Origin: Diplodia intermedia
Taxonomy: Eukaryota; Ascomycota; Dothideomycetes; Botryosphaeriales; Botryosphaeriaceae
NCBI GenBank assembly: GCA_021495925.1
Contig: JAKEKT010000007.1
Span: 434,001-498,000, forward strand
Direction of reading: 5' to 3'
Length of the DNA: 64,000 bases
Shown one piece after another: positions 53,320 through 64,000 of the stretch (the first letter of the stretch is position 1; the number at the start of each line of letters is the position of its first letter). Position numbers and translations under genes: made by a program. Below the pieces are notes generated by a model. The model did no database searches. It was not told where the DNA came from and saw only the letters and a program-made list of their open reading frames with translations.

Positions 53320-55724
53320 AGGGGGGAGGACGGCAGGGAGCACTGACGATACGTGTTCTGCCGACGCTCCCGATGGACGGGGGAAGGCCTCCACACCGTT
53401 TCCCCGTTCCCCCCGCTGCACGATTGGCCGACGAAGGTCCGCGGCCGACGACGGATACGAAAGGGAGTGAGAACCATGTTCAACACCGCACGGTCGGTAT
53501 CACTCTGGCCGACCAACTTACGATGATGCACACTCATCATACTCAACGAATAGCTAATGTCTTGCTGCACCTGTTGTTGCCTTGATCTGTTCTTTTTCCG
53601 CAATGTTTGCACTCATCATCGGGTAAGACGCGGGGCGCTCCGGCCGGTGGGAGAGGCTGCGAACGCTTTTGTGTTTCGAAAGATACCCAAACGCCGCTTG
53701 TTCTGTTCTTTTTTTTTTTCAGCTTGTTTTTCGCGCCTTCTTGTCGAAGGCAGTCTTTCCATTACTCCTCGCGTTCTGTTCTTGTTCATCGTCTTTCGAG
53801 TAATGAATCTGCAACCGCCGCACGAACACGCACGAAATATGATATATACGGCGAATATCGGCGTTCCTCTTCATACAACATCAGGTTTCTGGTGCGTGGG
53901 AGGCATCGGGACTGAGCGCCGGGACACGAACGGGGTTTCTGCTGTACATTGTTTTTTGTCAGTTCAGTCTTCCTTGGGAAGGTCTGAAATTGCTTTTTGA
54001 ATTTCATTTCCAATGCATTCGCCGAGCCGGGGATGGTGTGGCGTCCACTCCCGGTTCGGCGCGGCGTCTTGTGGGCTTTGGATGGGGTTTGGATTTCCTT
54101 GCTGTTCGTCTTTTTGTAGGCTGTCGAATTGATGCCTGAGATTCCATCTTCAATGTTCTCCGTGACTGCACTATGTGACTTGTGTCGAGATCGCATGGGA
54201 TTGGGGTGCGAGGTGGACCCCACGCTCACTTAGTTTACCCTTCCGTATCCCGCGAAAGGAACTACTCCCCTCATGGCTGGATGGGGATATTTTTTCCAAA
54301 TATTCACACGAGCTCTGCTGATACTTACTCACTTTGCTTTCTTGCGAGAGACATAACAAACAGTCCGCTTCGTGATTTACGGATTTCACTATTAGGGAAA
54401 CCAGCTTTCACCATCACACAAATTTGATGCAGTTCCACTTCTAGCGTTATATATGGTTACCAGCGTTACGGAAGCTTGATGCTTATCGTCACCTCGTCCC
54501 AAGTCATCGGTTGCTGTATAGGTGATGTAGCTCTCAAACAGATTATGTGAATAGCCAAGGTTCCAGATCCGCTTCAAAACCAGGGAGCCGAGCGTGGAGT
54601 CATAGGAGCATTCTATTCTTCTATCGTTATTGTCCCAGCAAGCCATGACGGTTCCATAAATCGAGAACTGCGTCAACCGGATAGCACTTGCGCTGAGTTT
54701 CTCAAGTACAAAAGTGCGTTTCCGCCTTCACCCACTCTCTTCACTTCAACAAGACGGCTTGAGGCCAAACGCTTCAATTCCAAGCCAGCTTACATTACTC
54801 CGCCTTTGGACACGAAGACCACACGGGACCCACTCGCCGTGCCTCCCTACGCCGACAACTCTCTTCACCTCAGCCCACTCTGCAAGCTTGAATGCTGTAT
54901 GAATGGTGGTGCCGTCCAACGTCCCGTCTTTCTGTTCTGCATCGAACTAATATGATGATGAATCCCACCAACATTCCTTGAGTCAGGAACCGAACCGAAC
55001 CCTTTTAATCCTTCAGACAGGCAGCAAACCCCATGCATCCAATGACCCTCACGGCAGGGCCGCACAGTAGCAGCGTTCTCTTCCAAATCCGCAAATGGAT
55101 GCTCTTCCTTGCCTTCCTCCCCTTCCGGCAGGGGAAGCAGGGCGGAGTAAACCTTATTGCGACGAAGGAAGAAGGCTGAGTGCCAGCAGAAGCAACCACA
55201 CTTTGTGTCAAGTGCCCGAGGCACGAGTCACGGCGTCATCGAAAGCACTGACACCCCACTCCAGGGGCAGGTGCCCTGTCGATCACCTATATATCGGACG
55301 TCTGAGCGCTCATTCGGTTTGCGCACTTGCACCGCAACCCCTCCCCCTCATCCCCTCTGCACCGAATTTCCGCCGTGGCCGTCTGGAATCTCGTAATCAA
55401 GACACGATTGCCATGCACCATGCAGCAAGGAATCTACCATATACTTCTTCGACGTGATTTATGCAGCCACTGCATTTTGAAACTACCCAAGTGGATTACC
55501 TACAAGTCCTTGGTATAGTGGAATGGGGTGCTCTCCTGGCAACAAAAATGGTTTGGGGGTAATGAAGAAAGGGATAACAAGAGAAATTCAGCTATCCGTC
55601 GGCTCACATGACAAGCCTCCTGTTCGCTGAACACAGGAATGCTGAGGGTAAAGCGCAAAGGGGGGAGAACAATGAACCAGAAAACGCCCCAAGTCACCGC
55701 AAACAAGTCTCCGATCTAACTGGT
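53320..55724. other. 2.4 kb convergent intergenic region
   Basis: Both neighbours end here. The maf1 side contains a T14 tract near 53709-53722. A minus-strand frame at 54392-54643 (84 codons from an ATG) is the only stretch that reads at all like protein; it is treated under findings. The remainder, to 55724, shows nothing I can support. Confidence 0.5.
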
Positions 55725-57353
55725 CTAAGAGTTCAAGCGTACATAGTTGCCTAGTACGGTCGTCAGTAAATGTGAAAGCCGCAGTCAGTGCTTTCACTCA
55801 CCTGGGAACTGCCCCTGCCGCCCGTTCACCGTTCCTGTCCACCACTCGTTCTCGTTCTGCGTTCTGGTCAAGATCTGAATGACATCGCCCGTCGTGAAAC
55901 TGAGATCCCCCTCTGCTTGTGCCTCGTAATCGTACAGTGCAACGCATGTTTCTACCGCAGGGGTGTTGCTGAATCGAGCGGGCTTGGGCTTCGGGGGTGG
56001 AGGAGCGGCGCCCTTCGACTTGGCCAAAGCGCCCCAGTTGCTGCCGGTACTGGCGGAGCGCTTGATATCGGAGGAGCCACCAGCACTGAGGCTGTTCGCA
56101 ACCGTAGGCGAAGCTAGAGCACTGCTATACGGGGGCGGTGCCTGTGTATCTGCAGAGTCCATAGTAAGGCGGCGGCTTGGCGAAGATGTGTTGCCCTCGA
56201 TGGCTAGCTGTCTCTGCTGGCCGTACTTGAGTGCCGGTGGACGCCTGACTCCACCAGTCGTCTTGAATTTGGTGATTGCAAGAGCCTCGGCCTGGTCCTT
56301 GATATCGCCCCGCTTCTCCTCGAAGCCGGCCTCAATGTCCAGCTGGAGGTTGAAATAGCCGATGTCCATATTCTGCATCTTCTCGTGTAGGGTGTAGAAG
56401 ACGTTAAGCTGCATGTAGTAGAATGACTGGAAGAGTGGCTGGATAAACTCCCGCTCCAGAGCAAAGAGCTTCGGCAGCTCTTCCTTCAGCAGATCGTTGA
56501 AGTAGTTGTATTCCTGCGTCGCCAGCTCTACGTCGTTCTCCGCCCTGTAGAGCGCCTTCTCATCCTTGAGCGTCTTGTCCTTCTTTTCCTGCAGCTTCTT
56601 GAGCGTGGCCCGGTGGCGGTCGTAGTCAAGTTGCTTGTGGTCTCTCTTGGCAGCAAGCTTCCGGATGATCTTGATAATCTCCATAAGTTCGTCCGCGGGC
56701 CGGATGACACGCGACTCAATCATCTCCAGCTCGGGGGCGAGCTGCTCCTGCAGTTCCTTTACAATAGCCTCGTATTCCTCGCAGGCGCGGATGCCTTCGG
56801 GGTTGCCTTCTGCCACGAACGAGTCGGGGTCCGACATGCGACCGGAAATGGGCTTGTAGATTTCTTGGATGGCATGGGAGAACTCGATCTGGTGGGTCAA
56901 CATGCCTGCGTGGAAGGGTCAGTGAAGCGCTCAGCTGAAGGCGCGGTGGAATGCGAACCATTAATGGCGTCGAAGTACCTGCGCATGTCAGTATGAGGCT
57001 GGCGCAGACGGTGGGGCCATGGTTACTTCTTGGACTCATCGTGCAGCTTCTTTGTCTCCTTTTCCAGCTCCTCGAACCGCCGCTCGGCATCGATGTATAC
57101 GGGGTCTTTGGAGACTTCACCCTGCGCAATGGAGCCCCTCGTCAGCTATGTGCGCGCCAGGTATGCGCGCGGCAACGGCCGGCAGCGGCGGGCATGGCTA
57201 GCGAGGCCGCAGGACTTACAAGGTTGAATTTTGCCTTGACTTGCTGAGGGGCCTAGAGAGCAGAGACATGTCAGGCACCGATCACCGTTTGCTGGGCTCT
57301 GGCTGAGCGTTGCTTACGCGAGTGACGCCCTTGGTAAAGCCTTTCCAACTCAT
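55725..57353 (-). CDS. rvs167: BAR-SH3 protein of the Rvs167 / Hob1 family (amphiphysin-like)
   Basis: Binds and bends the plasma membrane during scission of endocytic vesicles, working with actin and an Rvs161-type partner. Six exons: 57353-57318, 57252-57220, 57121-57027, 56978-56959, 56905-55802 and 55750-55725, giving 437 aa. The N-terminal BAR domain (~1-240) reads MSWKGFTKGVTR, PQQVKAKFNL, AERRFEELEKETKKLHDESK, FDAINGMLTHQIEFSHAIQE, then long helices with MEIIKIIRKLAAKRDHKQLDYDR-type sequence and AGFEEKRGDIKDQ. A Ser/Pro/Ala linker (~250-370) follows. The C-terminal SH3 has ALYDYEAQAEGDLSF, WWTG and FPGNYV, with all ligand-site residues present. The last exon is only 26 nt and supplies the final NYVRLNS. 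Confidence 0.95.
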
Positions 57354-57911
57354 GGGTGCGACGGAGGCAGGGGCGAGACGTGGGCGAGGACAGACAGGCG
57401 CAGGCCGAATTCTGAAAGGCAGAAGCGATTCAGCGGGAGGTGTTGGTGGATACTGAGGACGGCGCCGGCAGGGTATTAGAGCGAGCCAAAGGCGGCGATG
57501 ACGACGGTGTGGCTCGGGCGCCAAGTGCGGGCTGTGCCCTTGGGTATCGGACGCGGCTTATGATGTAGCGTTCCTGTGCTCCCAGTGCAAATCTGGCCGG
57601 GGTCTGGCTGGCGGGCCACTGGCAGGCAGCAGGACTGGACACAGGGCGGACACGCCGGGACGCGGTGTACGATCGCGACGGCGCACAGCTGGCCGGAATC
57701 CTCGGAATCGCACGAAGCCGCAGCCCGCGAAGCGACCCATCGCAAGCTGCGCCGAAGGGCTTGGCGCGTCTGCTTTCGGATGCCCGGCACCAGCGCCACG
57801 CACGTGACACGCCGCGCGCCGTGTACGCCATGACTTATCAGATCTCGCTTCCTCAAGCTCTTATTTGCCTGCCCGCTCCATCCTCATCAACTTTTCTCCC
57901 ACTTTTTCAAA
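57354..57911. promoter_or_regulatory. Divergent promoter, rvs167 and nfs1
   Basis: 558 bases between the two start codons. The bases before the nfs1 ATG are C/T-rich. No repeated motif is evident. Confidence 0.6.
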
Positions 57912-59654
57912 ATGTCCACCTTCGCACCCCGTGCTGCGAGGCAGGCCCTCTCGCTCAGTGCCCGCCGCGCGTCGCATAGCGCCCTGCCGCGCTCGTCGCT
58001 GCGTGCCGCCTCCCTCGCGCCCCGCCGCGGCTACGTCTCCGAGACCAAGCCGCAGAATGCCACCGTCAACGTCGATGCCGCCATCAAGGCCGAGCAGAAG
58101 AACTTCGTGCGCGAGAGCGGTCTGCAGCCGAAGGATGCTGCAATGCCGACGACGGGCATGGGCGCCGACGCCATGATGAGCCCCAACGCCGGTATCCTCA
58201 AGCAGGCCACCGTCATGGATGCCGGCTCCCGCCCCATCTACCTCGACATGCAGGCCACCACTCCATTGGACCCGCGCGTCCTTGATGCCATGCTCCCCTT
58301 CTACACCGGCCTGTACGGCAATCCGCACTCGCGGACACACGCCTACGGATGGGAGACGGAGAAGGCGGTTGAGCAGGCGAGAGCCCATCTTGCCAATCTC
58401 ATCGGCGCCGACCCCAAGGAGATCATCTTCACCAGCGGAGCCACCGAGAGCAACAACATGAGCATCAAGGGCGTCGCGCGGTTCTTGAAGAAGTCGGGCA
58501 AGAAGAAGCACATCATCACCTGTCAAACGGAGCACAAGTGCGTTCTTGACAGCTGTCGCCACCTGCAGGATGAGGGCTTTGACGTCACCTACCTCCCGGT
58601 TCAACCCAACGGTTTGGTCGACATGGAACAGCTGGAGAAGGCCATCAGGCCTGACACCATGCTGGTCAGCATCATGACCGTGAACAACGAGATTGGTGTG
58701 GTTCAACCTATTGACGAGATTGGAAAGCTGTGCCGGTCGAAGAAGATCTTCTTCCACACTGACGCCGCCCAGGCGGTTGGCAAGATTCCTCTCGACGTCA
58801 ACAAGTCGAACATTGACCTCATGTCCATCTCTGGTCACAAGATCTACGGCCCCAAGGGCATCGGAGCTTGCTATGTTCGGAGACGGCCTAGGGTCAGGCT
58901 TGACCCTCTTATCACTGGCGGTGGTCAGGAGCGCGGTTTGAGAAGCGGCACGCTCGCTCCTCCTCTTATCATTGGTTTTGGTGAGGCCGCGCGTCTCTGC
59001 AAGGAAGAAATGACGGTAAGCTCAAATCCCTCTTCCTCAATACCCTTTTGACCTCATATGATTATCTGCTTTATACATGCATGGCTTTCTGAAGCTTTTC
59101 GGGGGTGTCTACGGTGCTTGCACCGTACCTCGTCTGCGGTGTTGATTCACAGCAGGGGTTATGATTGGATGGAACACACTTTTCGGCTCATTTCATCTCG
59201 AGTTGGGTTCAACTGCTGACTTGGGCAACAGTATGATACCAAGCGCATCGCTGCGCTCTCGCAGAGGCTCAGAGACGGCCTCCTTGCCATGGAGCACACT
59301 ACTTTGAACGGTGATCCCACTCGCCACTACCCTGGCTGTGTCAACATTTCCTTTGCGTACGTCGAGGGCGAGTCCCTCCTGATGGCACTCAAGGACATTG
59401 CCCTTTCTTCTGGTAGTGCCTGTACCTCGGCGTCGCTTGAGCCCAGCTACGTCCTGAGAGCGCTCGGCAGCAGTGACGAGAGCGCCCACAGCAGTATCCG
59501 TTTCGGCATTGGCCGCTTCACCACGGACAGTGAAATTGACTACGTCCTGAACGCGGTCAAGGAGCGTGTCAACTTCCTGAGAGAACTCAGCCCTCTGTGG
59601 GAGCTTGTTCAGGAGGGTATCGACCTCAACACGATTGAGTGGAGCCAGCACTAA
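57912..59654 (+). CDS. nfs1: Mitochondrial cysteine desulfurase Nfs1
   Basis: A PLP enzyme that takes sulfur from cysteine for iron-sulfur cluster assembly and tRNA thiolation, in the mitochondrial matrix with Isd11. Exons 57912-59015 and 59232-59654 (216-nt intron) give 508 aa. Residues 1-35 are Arg/Ser/Ala-rich and lack acids, a typical mitochondrial presequence. The class V aminotransferase fold follows: YLDMQATTPLDPRVLDAMLP, NPHSRTHAYGWE, IIFTSGATESNN, TEHKCVLDS, MTVNNEIGVVQP, HTDAAQAVGKIPLDV, SGHKIYGPKG (PLP-binding Lys 310) and GGGQERGLRSGT. The catalytic Cys 432 lies in SSGSACTSAS, in exon 2. The C-terminus WSQH is the conserved Nfs1 ending. The protein is complete. Confidence 0.98.
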
Positions 59655-60010
59655 TTTCCCTGTTAATATGCGATTGAGGAGTAATGCAGCGATTATGAAT
59701 GCGGCGTTTTTGGGAGGACATATGGGCGGCTCAACTGCCCCGGCCGTCAGGGCGGTGTTGTACTATAGTTACGGGATGGGATGGTTCGATATCCTCAGAA
59801 TACACGTACATGACGATTGCGATGTGGAGAAAAGCATGCGGTGTGACTGATGCAGACTGCGATTTTTCCGAGTGACAACATGGCTCGTGGGTTGTGTCGC
59901 TGGCAGGGGTGTGGGCGAGCTCTGGCCTCTGGCGCGGCAGTTCCGCGTCGGTGTGGGGTTCAACATCCATGCGCGATCTGACGTCTCTTCCCGCATCAAC
60001 ACCTACCAAT
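59655..60010. promoter_or_regulatory. nfs1 3' end and vps23 promoter
   Basis: 356 bases between two plus-strand genes. It must hold the nfs1 polyadenylation region and the vps23 promoter. No other feature is seen. Confidence 0.55.
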
Positions 60011-62204
60011 ATGCCGCCGGTCAACGACCGCGTCCTGAACTGGCTCTACGGCGTTCTGACTAACGTACCACACCCCTTGCCAGTCCTGCAGCTGCTCTCT
60101 AATCCCCAGCGCCCCCGCACAGGAATACACGGACGTAAACCGCGCCTACAACGACGCCGCCGAAGCTCTCGCGCAGTACCCATCGCTGTCTCCAAGGACA
60201 GATGTTTACAGTACGCCTCTCCGCACCCGCTCACACCAGTCGCTTCCCAACACAGATGTTCCTGTCGAGCTTCATATCCTCTCTAAACACGCCGATTGTC
60301 CACCGCTGACCAACTTCGCTATTTGCCGCCGCTTCAGCCTACGAAAATGGCGTCCCCGCTCTCATGCTCCTTCTCAGCGGCACCTTGCCCGTCCAATTTC
60401 GCGGCGCGATATACCGGTTTCCGATAGCGCTTTGGGTCCCACATGACTATCCACACGAGCCTCCGATGGTCTATGTCACGCCGACGCAGGATATGCTGGT
60501 GAGGCCAGGGCAGCATGTTAGCGGTGAGGGGAGAGTATACCACCCATACTTGAGCGGATGGGCAAGCTACTGGGATGTAAGTGCTGTGAATGGAATAATT
60601 CACTGGGCCATGGAATACTGGCACCACTTTGACTGGGGCTCTCGTAAGCTCTGCGGCGTGTCTGCCTGAGCTTGGTGCGCGTCTTCTACTGGGGAGGTTG
60701 CTGACGTTGATTGTAGAAATCCTCTATGTCGGACTTCCTCACCGTCCTCCGCGGCGTCTTTGCAAAGGAGCCACCCGTCGTCGCAAAACAGGACCAATTT
60801 AGCACTCCCCAGCCGACAGCAAGCCCAGCACCACCTCCGGTCCCTCCCACTCCAGAAGAGTGGAGAAGGCAGATGCAACCGCAGCCTACAGAATCCCCTG
60901 CTCCTACCACTGTTCAGGCGCCTGCCCTTCCCCCAAAACCACCAAAGGATACGGGCGTAGTAAATGGTAGCCCTCATCCTAATGGGTATGGGCAACAACA
61001 GCACTCCCAGGGTCATCTGCCGCCCCTACCACCTAGCATGGGCCAGGCTGCTGGTTATCACGACTATGGCAGACCTCACCCGCAATATGTTCCACAGCGG
61101 CAAGTGAGTTTGACTGATCGGCCTCTCCCTCCAACGCCCCATGACCCGGCAGCTGCCGCGCCACGGCCATTCCAAGCCCAACAATACGGACGTGATAGCC
61201 CGGTCAGCCCCATCACCCCCGGCGGACAGCCTGGGCCACCACCAGCCAGATACTCGCAACCACCTCCATTGCCACCACAGCAGCAACAACAAGCATCCAG
61301 TTACCAAGGACCTCCTCCTGGCCCGTCACATTACGCCAGTCCCCTACATAATCAATATCCACCACCAACCTACCCGCCACCCACTCCACAGTACCAGCAA
61401 TACCCGCAACAGCAACCGCCATATATGCCCACACCGCCAGCCGGTCCCCAATTCGCGCAACCTCCGCCAGCCCAGCCTCCGCAGCCCAAACCCCAAGTCC
61501 CCGACCTCCTCACCTCGGAGCTCGACGTCCAACTCCCGTCCCAATCCTCCAACTCCATCCCCCTCCCGGTGCCCCCGGTCCCGCCCAACCCGCAAAAGGA
61601 CGCGCTCCTCTCGGCGCTCTCGTCCGCGCTCGTCGCGCAAACGGCGCAAACCGTCCAGGGCAACGCCGCGGCGCTCCCCTCGCTGCGCGCGCAATCGGCG
61701 GCCCTGCGCGCGGCGCACGCCCGGCTCCAGCAGGAGGTCGACCAGCTGCAGCGGCTGGACGCGGCGCTGGCGTCCAACGAGCGCGTGCTGGGCGAGGCCA
61801 TGCGCGAGGCCGACCGCGCCATGGACGACGCGCGCACGCGCACCGTGCCCGACGTCGACGACACGCTCGTCGCGCCGACCGTCGTCGGCGGGCAGCTGTG
61901 GGGCTTGGTCGCCGAGGAGAGGGGCCTCGAGGAGGCGATTTTCTTGCTCGGGAGGGGCTTGGATCGTGGGAGGGTCGGGGCGGAGGTTTTTGTCAAGGTT
62001 TGTTTTCTTTTTTTGTTATCCCTTTCTCTTCTTTTTGCATGAATGGAAAGGGATGGATGTATGCTGACGATGTGTGACTGTCATGTGCAGCAAACGAGAG
62101 GCCTGGCCCGCGAGCAGTTCCTGAAGAAGGCGCTGATCAAGAAGATTTCGAAGGGCATGGGCCTGGACGAAAATGTCGAGTACGGACTGCGGTCGGGATA
62201 TTAG
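60011..62204 (+). CDS. vps23: ESCRT-I subunit Vps23 (Tsg101) with UEV domain
   Basis: Recognises ubiquitinated membrane cargo on endosomes and passes it into multivesicular bodies; in filamentous fungi it also serves ambient-pH signalling. Exons 60011-60064, 60123-60210, 60338-60576, 60717-61997 and 62091-62204 give 591 aa. The UEV domain (~1-150) reads RVLNWLYGVLTNEYTDVNRA, YPSLSPRTDVYTYENG, LLSGTLPVQFRGAIYRFPIA, LWVPHDYPHEPP and YVTPTQDMLVRPGQHV. As in all UEVs, the E2 catalytic Cys is absent, with VYHPYLSGWA at that place. Residues ~165-405 are Pro/Gln-rich. A coiled coil covers ~430-510, and the C-terminal steadiness box ends FLKKALIKKI and GLRSGY. The phase of every junction is consistent. 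Confidence 0.96.
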
Positions 62205-62880
62205 ATGCGGTTTTTTTTTATCCTTTTCCCCTCCTCTTCTTCTCTCTTGTCGTCGGCAACCCACTTTCCTGGGTTGGAAGTGAAGAGAATGGTAGCATGA
62301 GAGTACGAAGATGGGGTGGTGCTCATGTTTCCAGAGGGAGGGGTGGTTGAATCAAGCATCGAACGTCAGATGAATGGGCAAGTAGTTAGTAGTAGCACGG
62401 CTGGTGAGTAGGAAGATAGAGAAGAGCCGACTTGAAACGTAATCACCTCAATTACAAACACAAACTTTTTTTTTTCGAGAAGCTTTTGAGGCGTGGATAT
62501 CTTTCTTCGTGCTATTCATCGTATTTTCATTCAAGGCTTCGTCTTGACATTTTTCCCTAGTCAAAGCCGGTCAAGCTGTGGAAAAGAAGAAAAGCACTAC
62601 GGCATAAAAGAAGAAGAATCGTGGAAGAAAGAAAAAAAAGAGGAGAGAAATGGGAAAGTGTGGGTGGTATCATTACCTCCCTCCTCATTTTCCAAAATGT
62701 CTCTTGCTTCCTTTGGTTTGTCGAATTAAGAGGATCCTAACCGTCCACCCCATGATATTCCAGGTGGGTAAAACCAAACGCCAAGCACCATGCAAGTTTC
62801 AGATTCACGTACAAGCACGTAAAAGCGCCCTTCCTTCTTCCCCGCGTAAGAAGACAGGGCTGGCTCCCTCAGCGACGAAA
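62205..62880. other. Convergent 3' region, vps23 and gamma-tubulin
   Basis: 676 bases of mainly T-, A- and G-rich sequence with purine tracts near 62580-62650. It should contain both 3' untranslated regions. No gene is seen. Confidence 0.6.
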
Positions 62881-64000
62881 TCATCGGTTGTCGGCGGGGC
62901 CGCCGACGCCGGCGGTCTCGCCGGGGTCCTTGGCCTCCTTGCTGAGGTAGTCGGGCTGCTCGGCGTCCTCGTACTCGGCGATGAGGTCCTGGACGACGGC
63001 CTTTGCCTCGTCGAACTCGGACAGGCCGTCGGCGAAGGGGGCCTCGCGCTTGTACTGCTCGAGGAAGGCGTTGCGCTTGCGGAGGCGGTCGTACTGGAAC
63101 AGGATGCGCTTGAAGAGGGTGGCGACGCCCGTGTGGTTGGCGAGCATGAGGCCGGAGACGCGGTGCGACGACTGCACGTAGGGCGACTTGCGGGTGAGGG
63201 CGACCTGGATGGAGGCGGGGCCCCAGGGGATGAAGGTGGCGAGCTTGCGCTCGCGGATGCGCAGCAGCGACTTGTGCACGTCCGTCGGGTCGGCCTCGCC
63301 CTGGATGATGTTGAGGATGGAGATGTAGCACGACGTCTTGGACGGGTTGGTCGACACCATGCGGTTCTTGGGCTGCAGCAGGCGCCGCATGACCTCGAGC
63401 ACCGTCGTCTTGCGCACCGTCTTGGCCGACTCGACCTGGTCGCCGGTGAAGGGCGTGTACGAGGTCATGAGGAAGTGGCAGCGCGGGGTGGGGATCAGCG
63501 AGGCGACGATGCCGACCAGGTCGTTGTGCATGTAGCCCGGGTAGCGGAGGGTCGTGGTCGAGGCGGACATGACGGTCGAGACGAGCTGGTTGGTCTGCTG
63601 GAACGAAGGCTCCTGGACATGCAGCGTGTTGGCGGCGATGCGCGAGAGGGCACCGTTGTCGAGCACGACGACCGAGTCGGCGTTCTGCGTCAGGCGGCGC
63701 ATGGAGAGCAGACTGTTGTACGGCTGCACAACGACGTCGCCCGCGTTCTGCGTGTCCGGGAAGACCGAGTACGTCTGGATCAGCTTCTTGGGGAAGCGGT
63801 CGTTCATGCGCTCGAGCAGAAAGGACCCCAGACCAGAACCGGTACCACCGGCGATTGAGTGCAGCAGCATGAAGCCTTCCAGGGAGTCGCTACCGTCGGC
63901 TTCGCGGTCGATCATGTCCATGACTTCCTCGTTCACCGACTCGCCCATGGCGTAACCTGCCGCCCAGTTGTTGCCGGCGCCGGTGCCATCCTTGTGCACG
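62881..64000 (-). CDS. mipA: Gamma-tubulin, C-terminal part (cut by window edge)
   Basis: Gamma-tubulin nucleates microtubules at spindle pole bodies. The window holds 373 C-terminal codons without an intron; the N-terminal part lies beyond base 64000. It opens with HKDGTGAGNNWAAGYAMGE, as in gamma- rather than alpha- or beta-tubulins, and has the tubulin GTP-binding signature as AGGTGSGLGSFLLERMND. Further gamma-type stretches are TYSVFPDTQNAGDVVVQPYN, LVSTVMSASTTTLRYPGYMH, ILNIIQGEADPTDVHKSLLR and LANHTGVATLFKRILFQYDR. The C-terminal tail is short and acidic, ending with a Gly/Pro-rich GVGGPADNR instead of the Glu-rich tail of other tubulins. Confidence 0.97.
   Translation of the reverse strand, partial: VHKDGTGAGNNWAAGYAMGESVNEEVMDMIDREADGSDSLEGFMLLHSIAGGTGSGLGSFLLERMNDRFPKKLIQTYSVFPDTQNAGDVVVQPYNSLLSMRRLTQNADSVVVLDNGALSRIAANTLHVQEPSFQQTNQLVSTVMSASTTTLRYPGYMHNDLVGIVASLIPTPRCHFLMTSYTPFTGDQVESAKTVRKTTVLEVMRRLLQPKNRMVSTNPSKTSCYISILNIIQGEADPTDVHKSLLRIRERKLATFIPWGPASIQVALTRKSPYVQSSHRVSGLMLANHTGVATLFKRILFQYDRLRKRNAFLEQYKREAPFADGLSEFDEAKAVVQDLIAEYEDAEQPDYLSKEAKDPGETAGVGGPADNR

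Noticed and set aside
59780..59795. tRNA B-box-like GGTTCGATATCC
   Set aside because: No A box at the proper distance and no cloverleaf could be drawn around it.

Overview
This is a nuclear segment of a filamentous ascomycete (Pezizomycotina). The evidence is 20 spliced or intronless genes with short GT-AG introns (mostly 39-130 nt), a GATA factor matching NsdD, an SREBP-type bHLH protein with a fungal C-terminal domain, a Clr5-ankyrin protein, and Ecm33-family wall proteins. A Dothideomycete-like genome is possible but not shown by the sequence. Exon models were built by hand from splice consensus and reading phase, and every complete multi-exon model closes in frame.

Layout. 1-3.8 kb holds no convincing gene. 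3.8-5.6 kb is the developmental regulator nsdD (minus strand). An 8.2 kb gene-free, GC-rich interval separates it from the divergent srbA gene (SREBP, 13.8-17.0 kb). 17.8-25.1 kb holds a HAD hydrolase, a protein joining a BTB-like region to an Arg/Ser tail, a Golgi-type coiled-coil protein and a small NTF2-fold protein. 25.6-27.9 kb is a Clr5 plus ankyrin protein; its upstream region carries seven copies of TTTTGCAC or its complement. 29.3-31.6 kb is the catalytic subunit of glutamate-cysteine ligase. 33.6-38.6 kb holds a Gln/Pro-rich protein of unknown function, Bud32 kinase and a His/Gly-rich zinc-finger-like protein. 40.4-46.9 kb is a cell-surface group: two Ecm33-type proteins (one transmembrane, one GPI-anchored) flanking a small single-pass membrane protein, with a 55-bp perfect inverted repeat between them. 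48.7-64 kb is a dense housekeeping block: the glutamate-cysteine ligase modifier subunit, AP-1 sigma, Maf1, a Rvs167-type BAR-SH3 protein, Nfs1, Vps23 and gamma-tubulin (cut by the window edge).

How the genes work together. Both subunits of the first enzyme of glutathione synthesis lie within about 20 kb, and the other major cysteine-consuming enzyme here, Nfs1, is 8 kb further on. Ecm33, AP-1, Rvs167 and Vps23 all bear on the wall, membrane traffic and endocytosis, but nothing in the sequence shows they are co-regulated. No CRISPR array, rRNA or tRNA gene and no complete transposon was seen.
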